Shown: in pieces, positions 39,458 through 48,860 of the stretch
Layout of the letters: each line of letters starts with the position of its first letter
Position numbering within the stretch: position 1 is the stretch's first letter
Source: Eubacteriales bacterium
GTDB taxonomy: Bacteria > Bacillota > Clostridia > Christensenellales > Aristaeellaceae
Length of the DNA: 64,000 bases
Direction of reading: 5' to 3'
Assembly (NCBI GenBank): GCA_028693055.1
Contig: JAQUWD010000014.1
Location: 1-64,000 of the forward strand
Translations under genes and position numbers: made by a program
The notes under the pieces: generated by a model
Told to the model about the DNA's origin: nothing
The model's input: only the letters and a program-made list of their open reading frames with translations
Database searches by the model: none

Positions 39458-41218
39458 ATGATTCCATCATCCAACTGGGACTTAAGCTTTTTGTACCGGG
39501 ATTTTGACGACCCGAAGCTGGAAAGCGATATCGAGACCATTGCAAAGCTGGCGGCAGAGGGTGCGGCCCTTTGCGAGGGAGCGAAGGACGACCTTGTTAA
39601 GCTGGAAAGCATCGTAAAAACCGCCGAAGAGCTGACGGATTTGATCATGAACACCCATGGTTACGTTCAGCTTCGGCTGTCTACCGATTGCACCAACGAG
39701 ACGGGGCTTCAATACATGGATCGCTTAAGCAATTTGATGGTGGAGGTACAGCTCTGCCAAAGCGCATGGATCCGCTATATTGGCCAGCTTAAAGGATTGG
39801 AAGACCTCATCGCTGCCAGTGAAACGCTGAAAAGCAACGCCTTTATCGTGCGGGAATACCAGCAGGAGGCGAAGCATATGCTTGCTCCCGATATGGAAAA
39901 ATGGATGCTGCGGATGTCGCTAGACGGCGGCAGCGCCTTTAGCAAGCTTCGGGATCGGCTGATGGGCAGCCATACGGTGGAGCTGAACGGCAAAGATCTG
40001 CCTTTGCCCGCCGTACGCGGCATGGCTTATGATCCCGACCCTAAGGTGCGCAAGGAGGCGTATGAGGCAGAGCTGAAATCCTACCAGAAGGTAGAAAACT
40101 CCATGGCCTTTTGCATTGCCTGCATCAAGGGCGAGGCCCAGACGATGTGCGAGGCCAAGGGCTATTCCGACGTTTTGACCCAACAGCTCAGCGACAGCCG
40201 GATGGATCGGGAAACCTTGGACGCGATGCTTACCGCCATTCGAGAGGCCTTGCCGGATTTTCGCCGGTATTTAAAGGCAAAGGCAAAGCTGTTAGGCCAC
40301 GAAAACGGTCTGCCCTTCTATGATTTATTCGCCCCTGTAGGCAGCGTGTCCAAGCGCTATACTGTGGAGGAAGCCCGGGCCTTGCTGGTGGATACCTTCG
40401 CTAAGGTGCATCCAGCTATCGGCTCCTTTATTGATCAGGCCTTTGAAAACCGTTGGATCGACATGTATCCGGCGGAGGGTAAGGAGGGCGGCGCGTTTTG
40501 CGAGGGCTTCCACGCCCATGGTCAGAGCCGGGTGCTCACCAACTTTGTGGGCAGCTTTTCCGACGTGAGCACGCTGGCTCATGAGCTAGGCCATGCATGG
40601 CACGACCGCTGCTTGAGCACGGTGCCTACGCTGATGGCCGACCCGCCTATGCCGCTGGCAGAAACCGCGTCCATCTTTAATGAAACCATGCTGAACAATA
40701 CCGTGCGCAAGACCGCTGATCCGGCTACCCGTTTTGTGCTGCTGGAAAACAGCCTGATGGAGGCCACTCAGACGGTGGTGGATATCTACAGCCGCTTCTT
40801 GTTTGAAAGCGCCGTCATCGAGGCGCGCAAAACCCATATTCCCAGCGCTGCCGAGCTGAACGCCATGATGCTGGACGCTCAGGAGCAATCCTATGGGGAC
40901 GGTCTTGACCGTGAGGTTCGCCATCCCTCCATGTGGGTCAATAAATGCCATTACTATTTCTCTGGCTTGAACTTCTATAACTTCCCCTATGCCTTTGGCC
41001 TGCTGTTTGGGTTGGGCGTATATGCAAAATTCCAAAAGGAGGGCAGCGCCTTCATTCCTCAGTATGACGCGCTGCTAGCGCGCTGCGGCTCTGATACCAT
41101 CGCCAACGTGGCTGCCTCCGTAGGGATTGACGTGCGCAGCGCTGCGTACTGGCGTAGCGCGCTGGATATTGTTCGTGGCGAAATTGAGGAGTTCCTAACC
41201 TTGTGCGATCAACAATGA
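39458..41218 (+). CDS. pepF: Oligoendopeptidase F (M3 metallopeptidase)
   Basis: A 586-residue M3 family zinc peptidase. The active site is LAHELGHAWHDR (HExxH, about residues 377-388), with the downstream Glu ligand in MPLAETASIFNETML, and YYFSGLNFYNFPYAFG near the C-terminus. PepF cleaves short peptides (about 7-17 residues) in the cytoplasm. The start MIPSSNWDLSFLY follows AAGGAAGGA. Its stop overlaps the next gene by ATGA. Confidence 0.94.
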   Translation: MIPSSNWDLSFLYRDFDDPKLESDIETIAKLAAEGAALCEGAKDDLVKLESIVKTAEELTDLIMNTHGYVQLRLSTDCTNETGLQYMDRLSNLMVEVQLCQSAWIRYIGQLKGLEDLIAASETLKSNAFIVREYQQEAKHMLAPDMEKWMLRMSLDGGSAFSKLRDRLMGSHTVELNGKDLPLPAVRGMAYDPDPKVRKEAYEAELKSYQKVENSMAFCIACIKGEAQTMCEAKGYSDVLTQQLSDSRMDRETLDAMLTAIREALPDFRRYLKAKAKLLGHENGLPFYDLFAPVGSVSKRYTVEEARALLVDTFAKVHPAIGSFIDQAFENRWIDMYPAEGKEGGAFCEGFHAHGQSRVLTNFVGSFSDVSTLAHELGHAWHDRCLSTVPTLMADPPMPLAETASIFNETMLNNTVRKTADPATRFVLLENSLMEATQTVVDIYSRFLFESAVIEARKTHIPSAAELNAMMLDAQEQSYGDGLDREVRHPSMWVNKCHYYFSGLNFYNFPYAFGLLFGLGVYAKFQKEGSAFIPQYDALLARCGSDTIANVAASVGIDVRSAAYWRSALDIVRGEIEEFLTLCDQQ

Positions 41219-42543
41219 AAAATGCTTTGGACGATGCTCCATGGCTCTACGCCCTCGCCCGTGTTTTTAGCAAACCGGGCGAGGCGTTGTATATCGTTGG
41301 GGGAGCGGTGCGCAATCCCTTGATGGGACTAAGCATCAGCGATGTGGACGTATGCGGCCCCTTAAGGCCGGAGGCGGTCTGCGCACTGTGCGAAGGCACG
41401 GAGGTGACGGCTCGTTTGCGAGCCGCCCATTTTGGTACGGTGGAGCTGCATGTAACAGACCCAACGGGCGCGCGCCACATGGCGGAGTACACCACCTTTC
41501 GGGAGGACAGTTATCGCTGCGGCCATAAGCCGGAGGGCGTTCGCTTTACCACTGAGCTTTCCGTGGATGCGCTGCGCCGAGATTTTAGCGTCAACGCCCT
41601 TTATCGTCAGGTAACCCTTGACGGGCTAAAAGAGATCGTCGACCCAACGGGCGGGCTTAGCCATCTGGAGCAAGGAATCCTTCACACGGTCACCGCAAAC
41701 CCGGATCAAGTGTTGAAGGATGACGGGCTGCGGATTCTGCGGGCCGTTCGTTTTCAGGCGGAGCTAAGCCTTACCCCTACCGAAGCGCTGCTGAATAGCT
41801 TGCGAAAATATGCTCCGTTGCTTGGGGAAATTGCCAAGGAGCGCATCCGGGACGAGCTGCAAAAGGTTCTGCTGGCGGATTTGCGCTATCCGACGCTCCA
41901 TAGAAGCAAGCCCGCCGCAGCTAGCGGGCTTCACACTCTGTATCAAATTGGCGCGTGGCCGTGGGTCATGGGAAAAACAACCTATGACGCACAAGCGGTG
42001 GACGCAATGGGAGCGCTGCCGCAAATCGATGGCGTTTCGCCCTTAAGCCTGCGTATGGCGCTGCTCTGCCGCCAAACCGCGCCTGTCAGCGTCGAACAGG
42101 AAATGCTGGGTCTACGCTTTTCCGCCTTGGAGGCACGGCAGACGGCGCAGCTGCTGGAGGCTATTGCTAATTTGCTGGGCGAACAAGATATCGTACGCGC
42201 CGCAAAAGCGGGGCTGTGCGCCATGATCGGCAGTGAAGCGCTGCTCTATGCGCTAGGGCAGAAGCAGGCTGCCGATTGCGGGCTAGCCCTTCGAAAGCGC
42301 TTGATCGACAAGAATTTGCCATTGACCTTGCGGGAGCTTGCCGTGAACGGAAACGATCTGCGGCCTGTGCTGGAAAAGAGAAGTCTGCCGGTTGCGTCCA
42401 CCGGGCAACTGCTCCGTTGGCTGTGGGAAAGCATCCTGAGAGGAGAACTGCCCAACCAGCGTACCGCGCTGCTGGCGGCTGCTTTGCAGGTATCTCCCTC
42501 CTCCATAAGCGGCAGCGCCAAGAAAGGAACGATTAAACCATGA
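41215..42543 (+). CDS. cca: CCA tRNA nucleotidyltransferase / poly(A) polymerase family protein
   Basis: A 442-residue class II nucleotidyltransferase. The head domain shows LYIVGGAVRNPLMGLSISDVDV (about 23-44, GG and the catalytic DxD), RDFSVNALYRQ and DPTGGLSHLEQGILHTV; the neck shows DDGLRILRAVRFQAEL and ERIRDELQKVLL. It probably adds or repairs the tRNA 3' CCA end; a poly(A) polymerase role cannot be excluded. It is translationally coupled to pepF (ATGA) and to the next gene (ATGA at 42540). Confidence 0.88.
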   Translation: MKNALDDAPWLYALARVFSKPGEALYIVGGAVRNPLMGLSISDVDVCGPLRPEAVCALCEGTEVTARLRAAHFGTVELHVTDPTGARHMAEYTTFREDSYRCGHKPEGVRFTTELSVDALRRDFSVNALYRQVTLDGLKEIVDPTGGLSHLEQGILHTVTANPDQVLKDDGLRILRAVRFQAELSLTPTEALLNSLRKYAPLLGEIAKERIRDELQKVLLADLRYPTLHRSKPAAASGLHTLYQIGAWPWVMGKTTYDAQAVDAMGALPQIDGVSPLSLRMALLCRQTAPVSVEQEMLGLRFSALEARQTAQLLEAIANLLGEQDIVRAAKAGLCAMIGSEALLYALGQKQAADCGLALRKRLIDKNLPLTLRELAVNGNDLRPVLEKRSLPVASTGQLLRWLWESILRGELPNQRTALLAAALQVSPSSISGSAKKGTIKP

Positions 42544-43862
42544 CCAAACAGCAACCGCGTCGCCCCTCCATGTTAAAGTCGCTTTTTCGGCTGGCGTGCT
42601 TGTTGGGCGCGGGGGTTCTTCTGGGCTTTGCGCTGCTATGGGCGGTGTTTTTATTGCCGGTGGATTCGATGGAACAGAACGTGCTCTTATCCATTCCCGC
42701 AATGGACGGGTCTTGGGGCACGGGAGAAGAGGCCTATGAGCAGGTGCTCAAGGGCTATCAGACCACCCAGCTGGATAATACCACCGATGCTTCCATGCTG
42801 CTGACTGCCATTCACCGTTCGGATCAGAGCGCGCTACAGCAGGCCATCAATGTATACACCTATCACCATACCGTTCAGTATCGGCAGTATGATACGTTGA
42901 TGCAGCTGGGGGAAACCGGGCTTGTTGGGATGGAGGATACCGCCACAACCCGGTACTGGCTGGGTTATTTGATTTTGCTTAAACCGCTTTTGCTGGTATT
43001 TACCTATATGGACATACGGATGCTGAACGTCATTGGGCAGGGGCTGATGCTGCTGGGCATTTGTATGCTGATGCAGCGTCGCGGCCTTGGCCGATACGTA
43101 CTGCCCTTTGCACTGTCCCTCGTTTGTGTTACCCCGCTAGCGACCGGCTTGTCTCTGCAATTTTCCACTGCCCTGTGGGTGATGGGCGCGGCAATGCTTG
43201 TGCTGCTGTGGAAGCCGGAGTGGGTGAAGAGCCGCCTTGGATACGGTGCTTTTTTCCTGCTGACGGGCATGGCTACCAGCTATTTTGATTTTCTCACCTA
43301 TCCCTTGATTACCTTTGGCATGCCTTTTGTGCTGCTGGTACTGCTCAACGAAAGTAAAAAGCCGGGCAGACTGTGGACTTGCTTTGTTGCCTGCGGCGCA
43401 GCATGGGTCTGCGGCTATTTGGGGATGTGGGCAGGCAAATGGCTTTTGGCGGCGCTGCTGGGGAACAGCGATTTCTGGTCTAGTGTGGTGGGCAGCATTC
43501 AGGTGCGCACCTCCACGGAGGTGCGGGACGCGGATGCGGCGATTTCACGGCTCGATGCGCTGCGGCAGGTTGGAAGGGTCTTTGCCAAAAAGCCCTATCT
43601 GCTGCTGGCAATGGCTACGGCAGTGGGCTATGGAGCGGCGTATGTACGTGGAAGAGCCAATCGGCTCACCACTAGCGCCGCCCCCTACGGGGTGCTGGCA
43701 GCAGTAGCGGCCTTGCCTGTTTTGTGGGTGATGGTCACGGCTAACCACGCGTATATTCATGCATTTTATACCTCACGGGTAGTAGCGGTGACAGCCTTTG
43801 CGCTGCTATGCGCTGTGAGCCGCGGGTGCCGAAGAAAGCAAGACGCTTTAAAAGAAGCCTAA
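42540..43862 (+). CDS. Polytopic membrane protein of unknown function
   Basis: A 440-residue protein with one N-terminal membrane segment (about 15-38), an external region of about 100 residues rich in Gln/Thr/Asp, then about eight membrane segments from residue 140 onward. No catalytic motif is clear. The general plan resembles GT-C-type membrane glycosyltransferases and the product at 28246-29970, but I cannot name a family. Its stop overlaps the stop of the convergent regulator gene by 4 bases. Confidence 0.65.
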   Translation: MTKQQPRRPSMLKSLFRLACLLGAGVLLGFALLWAVFLLPVDSMEQNVLLSIPAMDGSWGTGEEAYEQVLKGYQTTQLDNTTDASMLLTAIHRSDQSALQQAINVYTYHHTVQYRQYDTLMQLGETGLVGMEDTATTRYWLGYLILLKPLLLVFTYMDIRMLNVIGQGLMLLGICMLMQRRGLGRYVLPFALSLVCVTPLATGLSLQFSTALWVMGAAMLVLLWKPEWVKSRLGYGAFFLLTGMATSYFDFLTYPLITFGMPFVLLVLLNESKKPGRLWTCFVACGAAWVCGYLGMWAGKWLLAALLGNSDFWSSVVGSIQVRTSTEVRDADAAISRLDALRQVGRVFAKKPYLLLAMATAVGYGAAYVRGRANRLTTSAAPYGVLAAVAALPVLWVMVTANHAYIHAFYTSRVVAVTAFALLCAVSRGCRRKQDALKEA

Positions 43863-46228
43863 CGCTTAAAATAACGCTCTGCGGCGCGCACCGCTTCCGT
43901 CCGGTTGTGTACATCCAAGGTAGTGTAGATGCCGCGAAGATAGGTTTTGACCGTGTTCGTGCTAAGGCCAACCTCTCGGGCAATTTCATCGTTTTTCAAT
44001 CCCCGGCAGAGCAATTGTAAAATTCTGAATTCAGTAGGCTTAAACTGCTCCTTGTAGCCGCTGCTCTCTTGCAGATAGAGAGGGTAATAGGAGGCTTGGT
44101 GATGGAGCGCGTCCTCTAGCCGTCTGGTAAAGCCGTCCTGCTTTTGGGGCGGGCATTCCTGCCACAGACAAAGCGCCGCTGCACCCTCCCACGCGATGTA
44201 ATGGATCAGGCCGTAATCCTTGGACAGCTTTAGCGCTTCCTTCCAATACACGCTCCATTGGTCGTCCCTTAAACGGTAGAGCGTGATGGCTAGCAGAACG
44301 TCGGTCTCCATTTGCCCCTGAGGCCGCAGGTATGCGATGCTGTATTCCCGAAGCATGGTAAGCAGGGCCAGCGCCGCTTGCAGCCGTCCTAGGGTCAGGT
44401 AGCACCGCGCCTTAGTGAGAAAGGCATAACGATAGGTGATCAGAAAGCTCTCGTTTTCATCGGGAGCTTTTTCCACGCACCAGATTTCCGCAGCGCTTCG
44501 GCTTCCTGTGAGCAGTGATAGCCGGATTAGCTGCGCGTCGTGATTGAGCTGTAAAAAGCGAGAGGTGTTTTCGTCCATGTGCTCGCCCCATTGCTTCAGG
44601 AGCTTGACCGCGTCCTCCCGCCGCCCCTGTACGGCGGCAAGCTGTGCCTGTACGCTGCGGCACACAAAGGCCATTTCCTCGGTGCCGCGGCTTTCAATGG
44701 CAAGCTGGGCTTTGCACAGCAGAGAGATGATCTCTACAGCCTCCTGATCCCAGCTGGTCAGGAAGAGGGCTTCGCCCAGCGCTAGCTCCGGCATGCCGTA
44801 GCCGTCCTTGCCCAGCACCTTGGCAACCTTGTCGCCAAGCATACGGTACAGCGCCCGACCTTTAGGAATCCACGATGCAAAATCCTTGCCGCCGTTGGCG
44901 ATGCTGGGCTGGCTGCCGGTGGTGCTGAATGCCTGTAGGGTAATTTTTCTACCCATCAATGCGTGGTACGCTTCGTTTAGGATCGTTACCAGATTGTTTA
45001 CCCCCAGATGGGGTAAAGAAATGCGTAGGTAAGAAAGCCGGTCCTCAGCTTGGCGACGGCTTTCCGGGGAAACCTCCTTTGAGCGGCTGTATTCCTCCAG
45101 CCGCTTAAGCCAAAGGTTGCTTTCCTCAGGCTTAAAGCGGACGGAGCATAGCATACACACGGCGCTCATCAGCGCCGGAGACTGCAGAATCGTCTCCATG
45201 GGCAGCTTGCGGTAGTATTTGTCCATGGAATCAAAATAGCTGTTGCCCGGATTACAATCCGCGTTTTGAATCAGCAGCCGGACGGCCCCGTCGCTATCGC
45301 CCGCACGGTCGAAGCATTCGATAGCGGAGACGAATTCTCCGCGCTTTGCAAAGTATTCGCCGGCTTTTTCATCAAGGAGACGTTCGCGCGTCTTGCTCCA
45401 TAGCATGCCGCGCTTTTCCATAAGCAAATTTCGGAGGGGCGGAGGATCGATTTGATAGCTTTCCGTAGGCAAGGCGATCAGGTAGGAGCTGTTTTCTTTT
45501 GCTGACTGCAGCAGCGCGGGCACGTCGTCCTCCTGAAAAAGATACCTTGCCAGGTCGAGGGTAAAGGTATCAAAGGGGGCCATGCCCAGTAGTAGGTTTT
45601 GCATTTCCGGCGATAGCGTGCTAAAAACCACCTCGTCCAGCCATTGCAGGGTATCCTCATGGACCTGCTGGAAGGTGACCTCGTTTAGCAGTTCCCCTCG
45701 GGCTATACGTACGAGCAAAAAACGGATGCTTAGCGCGTAGCCGTTGGTTATTTCCAAAATGACAGCGGCATTTTCGGTGCTGAGATGCATGCGGCATAGA
45801 AGGTCGCACAGCTCGGTCATGGTAAACAGCAGGCTGCTTTCCGGCACGAGCGTCATGCGCTCCGTGAGGATCAGCGTTTTCCAAAGGGAGAGGGGTTTGC
45901 GTCGGGAGAGAATGACAAAACGTCGACGGGACGGCGCGTTTGATAGGATTTGACGCAGACGCTCCTGCTGCCAAGGCTCCTGCAGCCGTTGCTCGTCGTC
46001 GATGATGCATACGGTTGCTTTGGAATGCTCCAGATCGTCAAAAAAGGAGACGCTGGACGCGGTGAAATAGCTGTAATCCATCCCAGCTTGTTGAAAAGTA
46101 GCTAGAATGGTGGTGGTTTTACCGTAACCGGCTCGCGCTGTTAGGAAGATCGCCGGATATTTCTTCATCAGGGATTGAAGTTGCGCACCCAAGGCTGAAA
46201 AAGGTACCGCTAGAGCGTTAAGTTCCAT
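43859..46228 (-). CDS. MalT/LuxR-type STAND transcriptional regulator
   Basis: A 789-residue protein. An N-terminal NTPase has ARAGYGKTTT (31-40, Walker A) and TVCIIDDEQRL (Walker B). A long helical-repeat section follows, with TPR-like pairs such as ALGEALFLTSWDQEAVEIISLL and LGRLQAALALLTMLREY. The LuxR helix-turn-helix is at about 725-789 (PTEFRILQLLCRGLKNDEIAREVGLS, TVKTYLRGIYTTLDVHNR). MalT-like proteins activate genes on binding an inducer and ATP. Likely targets, by position, are its own locus or the divergent exported protein. Confidence 0.9.
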   Translation of the reverse strand: MELNALAVPFSALGAQLQSLMKKYPAIFLTARAGYGKTTTILATFQQAGMDYSYFTASSVSFFDDLEHSKATVCIIDDEQRLQEPWQQERLRQILSNAPSRRRFVILSRRKPLSLWKTLILTERMTLVPESSLLFTMTELCDLLCRMHLSTENAAVILEITNGYALSIRFLLVRIARGELLNEVTFQQVHEDTLQWLDEVVFSTLSPEMQNLLLGMAPFDTFTLDLARYLFQEDDVPALLQSAKENSSYLIALPTESYQIDPPPLRNLLMEKRGMLWSKTRERLLDEKAGEYFAKRGEFVSAIECFDRAGDSDGAVRLLIQNADCNPGNSYFDSMDKYYRKLPMETILQSPALMSAVCMLCSVRFKPEESNLWLKRLEEYSRSKEVSPESRRQAEDRLSYLRISLPHLGVNNLVTILNEAYHALMGRKITLQAFSTTGSQPSIANGGKDFASWIPKGRALYRMLGDKVAKVLGKDGYGMPELALGEALFLTSWDQEAVEIISLLCKAQLAIESRGTEEMAFVCRSVQAQLAAVQGRREDAVKLLKQWGEHMDENTSRFLQLNHDAQLIRLSLLTGSRSAAEIWCVEKAPDENESFLITYRYAFLTKARCYLTLGRLQAALALLTMLREYSIAYLRPQGQMETDVLLAITLYRLRDDQWSVYWKEALKLSKDYGLIHYIAWEGAAALCLWQECPPQKQDGFTRRLEDALHHQASYYPLYLQESSGYKEQFKPTEFRILQLLCRGLKNDEIAREVGLSTNTVKTYLRGIYTTLDVHNRTEAVRAAERYFKR

Positions 46229-46255
46229 GGCTTCTCCCCTTTCGTTATTCTATTA

Positions 46256-46284
46256 ATTATACCATGAAAATTTCCAAATGCCAA
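46256..46284 (-). promoter_or_regulatory. Promoter of the MalT/LuxR regulator
   Basis: On the minus strand, TTGGCA (46279-46284), a 17-base spacer and TATAAT (46256-46261). Confidence 0.75.
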
Positions 46285-46328
46285 AGGAAGAACGTAACAA
46301 ATGGACCGCTTTTTCACCCGTTTGGGTG

Positions 46329-46357
46329 TTGACTTCCGCAAATAGAAACTTTATACT
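46329..46357 (+). promoter_or_regulatory. Promoter of the small exported protein
   Basis: TTGACT (46329-46334), a 17-base spacer and TATACT (46352-46357). A short hairpin GCATCA/TGATGC follows in the leader (about 46366-46383). Confidence 0.75.
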
Positions 46358-46410
46358 CATGATTAGCATCAAAAAAATGATGCAATTTATGTTGGAGGAT
46401 GTATAATAAC

Positions 46411-46920
46411 ATGAAAAAAGTACTTGCTATCGTGCTCGCTACCATGATGCTCCTGTGCTCCGCCGTTGCTATGGCTGAGGAAGCCGCTATCGAAGTTGGA
46501 GCTGTCGAGAATGGCGTTGCCGTTCCTTTTACTGATTATGGCTTCGAAATCACTCTGCCCGCCGACTGGAACGTGATGGAAGTCACCCAGGAGCAGGCTG
46601 ATGCCGGCATCATCGCCGCCTTCACCAATCCTGAGATGACCCGCTCCCTGAGCGTTGCCTACAACGAGATGGAAGAAGCCGCCACCATCGAAGACGTCGC
46701 CGCTGAAATGGCTGCCGCCTATACCGAAGTACAGGTGATCACCATCAACGACATGTCTTTTGTAACCTACACCATCGCTGACAAAGACGTGACCGGTTTG
46801 GTTACCTTGGGCGGCTCCGGCATCGGCCTGTATCAGTTCGTGTTCAACCCCGCTTCCGACGCTGACTACGGCCCTCTTGCCATGCAGATTGCTTCTTCTA
46901 TCGCTGCGATCGAAGAGTAA
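46411..46920 (+). CDS. Small exported protein of unknown function
   Basis: A 169-residue protein with a signal peptide (MKKVLAIVLATMMLLCSAVAMAEE) and a mature part of about 145 residues. The mature part contains FTDYGFEITLPADWNVMEVTQEQADAGIIAAFTNPE and ends in an amphipathic SSIAAIEE. The 'GFEITLPADW' pattern is found in many secreted beta-alpha proteins (PsbP/DUF1795-like folds), but I cannot assign a family. It has a strong promoter, an SD TTGGAGGATG and a terminator, so is probably well expressed, and is divergent from the LuxR-type regulator. Confidence 0.75.
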   Translation: MKKVLAIVLATMMLLCSAVAMAEEAAIEVGAVENGVAVPFTDYGFEITLPADWNVMEVTQEQADAGIIAAFTNPEMTRSLSVAYNEMEEAATIEDVAAEMAAAYTEVQVITINDMSFVTYTIADKDVTGLVTLGGSGIGLYQFVFNPASDADYGPLAMQIASSIAAIEE

Positions 46921-46947
46921 TCAAACGCTCCCCAATAAACTTTGGAT

Positions 46948-46987
46948 CCGAGGCTTACCGTTATCGGTGGGCTTCGGGTCTTTTTTG
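46948..46987 (+). terminator. Intrinsic terminator after the small exported protein
   Basis: CCGAGGCTTACCG pairs (with G-U pairs) with CGGTGGGCTTCGG, then six T and further T-rich sequence. Confidence 0.8.
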
Positions 46988-47001
46988 TTTTATTGTTTGA
47001 C

Positions 47002-47030
47002 TTGATGGAGAACGATATTTTTGTTATGAT
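47002..47030 (+). promoter_or_regulatory. Promoter before the DUF5665-like gene and lspA
   Basis: TTGATG (47002-47007), a 17-base spacer and TATGAT (47025-47030), 52 bases ahead of the start. Confidence 0.55.
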
Positions 47031-47081
47031 AGCGATGGTTTTTCATTTCTTCGCGCACACTAACGCGGGGAGGTGAAAGCC

Positions 47082-47471
47082 ATGGCCTATCGGCGGGAGC
47101 GCTGGCGCAGACCGGACGACCGAAAAAGCCCCGTAGACAGCGAGGACGCGGCTTTGGTAGAAGAAGCAAAGCCCGGCGGCAAAGCCGTTGCAATGCCAGA
47201 AAGCATGGCGATTCGCCAGATGGATCGCTGGATTAGCGCCATGGAGCGCCTACGCCTAGCGGATTATGTGCGCTATGTAGACGACCGTAAGCGGCTTTTT
47301 TGGACGAATTTCTGGGGCGGCTTGGCTCGGGGCGTGGGAATGGCTGTGGGGTTTACCATTTTGGGTGCGGTGTTAATTTTGGTGCTGCAGGATTTGGCGA
47401 AGCACAACTTGCCGGTTATCGGAGATTTTTTGGCTCAGATTGTCAGCGTGGTGCAAAAGAGCCAGCAATAG
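47082..47471 (+). CDS. DUF5665-like membrane protein
   Basis: A 129-residue protein. A charged N-terminal half is followed by ADYVRYVDDRKRLFWTNFWGGLARGVGMAVGFTILGAV and KHNLPVIGDFLAQIVSVV. That pattern (DY...NF..GLARG.G..VGFTILGA...LP.IG.F.A) is what I recall for DUF5665, a single-pass family of unknown role in Firmicutes. Start ATG after GGGGAGGTG. It lies 44 bases before lspA. Confidence 0.78.
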   Translation: MAYRRERWRRPDDRKSPVDSEDAALVEEAKPGGKAVAMPESMAIRQMDRWISAMERLRLADYVRYVDDRKRLFWTNFWGGLARGVGMAVGFTILGAVLILVLQDLAKHNLPVIGDFLAQIVSVVQKSQQ

Positions 47472-47515
47472 GCTCGCTGTTTAGGCGCGTCAAGGAAAGA
47501 GAGAGACGTAACGTC

Positions 47516-47995
47516 ATGACGGTTTTAATGATAGCGACGGCTTTACTGGTGCTGGCGCTGGATGTGGGCACGAAGGTGCTGGCGGTGAACGGTCTTGGAG
47601 CCCAAAGCCTTACGGCGATACCCGGACTATTGGAGCTGCGCCTGAGCTACAACGATGGAATAGCGTTGGGAATGATGAGCGGCCAAAGTTTTGCCATACT
47701 GCTACTACCCTTAGCGGTGGTGGCGGGCGGCTGGTTTTTGCTACGCCGTTATGTGTCGACCTACTTTACACGAGCCGCAATTGGATTGGTGCTGGGGGGC
47801 TTTTTGGGGAATTTTTTGGAGCGGCTCTGGCATGGGTACGTGACTGATATGATTTTTTTCCCCTTTATGCCATGGTTTATTTGCAATATTGCAGATATTA
47901 CCATATGCATCGGCGTTTGTCTGCTGATGATCAGCCTTTTGTTCAGACCCGGAGATTGGAGAGAAAAGAATGCAAAGGATGACAGCCCCTGCTAA
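47516..47995 (+). CDS. lspA: Lipoprotein signal peptidase (signal peptidase II)
   Basis: A 159-residue protein with four membrane segments. Conserved motifs: LALDVGTKVLAV (first conserved Asp), LSYNDGIALGM (the NxG region), GGFLGNFLERLWHGYVTDMIFF and WFICNIADITICIGV, the last two bearing Asp residues of the active site. One oddity: the usually invariant GNxxDR reads GNFLER, with Glu for Asp. It removes signal peptides from prolipoproteins. It overlaps rluD by 26 bases. The start is MTVLMIATALL; the open frame extends further 5' but lies inside the previous gene. Confidence 0.88.
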   Translation: MTVLMIATALLVLALDVGTKVLAVNGLGAQSLTAIPGLLELRLSYNDGIALGMMSGQSFAILLLPLAVVAGGWFLLRRYVSTYFTRAAIGLVLGGFLGNFLERLWHGYVTDMIFFPFMPWFICNIADITICIGVCLLMISLLFRPGDWREKNAKDDSPC

Positions 47996-48860
47996 GGGCA
48001 GGCTGGACGTGGTGGTGGCGGGGCTGATGGAGATCAGCCGTTCTCAGGCGGCGAAGTGGATTGAGGAAGGCCTTTGCGCTGTTGACGGCGTAGTTCGGGG
48101 CAAGCCCAGCTTTGGCGTGGACGCAAACCAGGAGATCGCCGTTGACGTGCCGGAGGCGGTGGAGCCGACGGTTGAGAAGGAAGACATTCCTGTAGACATT
48201 CTCTATGAGGATGAGGATTTGGCAGTGGTGAACAAGCCCTGCGGCATGGTGGTGCATCCCGCGCCGGGGAACGAGCACGGCACGTTGGTCAACGCATTGC
48301 TTTTTGCTATGGAGGACTTAAGCGGCATCGGCGGGGTCAAGCGTCCCGGTATCGTCCATCGCTTGGATAAGGATACCAGCGGCCTATTGATGATCGCCAA
48401 AAACGACGCCGCCCATGCAAGCCTGAGCAAGCAGTTAAAGGAACGCTCCATGGAAAAGCATTATCTCGCCATGGTGGAGGGGGAAATGAAGGAAGCAGCC
48501 GGAGTGGTTGAAAAGCCGATCGGTCGTTCTAAAAAGGATCGCAAAAAAATGGCGATTGACCCAGAGGGCCGATATGCTTTGACCCACTGGACCCTTGTGG
48601 AAAACTTAAAGGGCGCTGCCTTGCTCAACGTACATATTTTAACGGGGCGTACCCATCAGATTCGGGTGCATATGCAAAGCCTGCATCATCCCGTGGCGGG
48701 CGACCCCATTTATGGGCAAAAAAATGGCGTGAAGGCAACGAGGTTGATGCTTCATGCGTATACGCTGTCGTTTACCCATCCCCGAACGGGGGAGCGATTA
48801 ACCTTTATCGCCGAGCCGCCTGCGGCTTTTTGGGAGAATGTAGAGCGACTGCGTCACTAA
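47970..48860 (+). CDS. rluD: RluD-family 23S rRNA pseudouridine synthase
   Basis: A 296-residue protein. An S4 RNA-binding domain (about 10-70: GLMEISRSQAAKWIEEGLCAVDGVV) precedes the catalytic domain with VVNKPCGMVVHPA, GIVHRLDKDTSGLLMIAKN (catalytic Asp about residue 133) and LTGRTHQIRVHMQSLHHPVAGDPIYG. It modifies uridines of 23S rRNA. The lspA-rluD order is standard in Firmicutes. The last bases of the gene are the first bases of a 77-base tandem array. Confidence 0.93.
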   Translation: MQRMTAPAKGRLDVVVAGLMEISRSQAAKWIEEGLCAVDGVVRGKPSFGVDANQEIAVDVPEAVEPTVEKEDIPVDILYEDEDLAVVNKPCGMVVHPAPGNEHGTLVNALLFAMEDLSGIGGVKRPGIVHRLDKDTSGLLMIAKNDAAHASLSKQLKERSMEKHYLAMVEGEMKEAAGVVEKPIGRSKKDRKKMAIDPEGRYALTHWTLVENLKGAALLNVHILTGRTHQIRVHMQSLHHPVAGDPIYGQKNGVKATRLMLHAYTLSFTHPRTGERLTFIAEPPAAFWENVERLRH

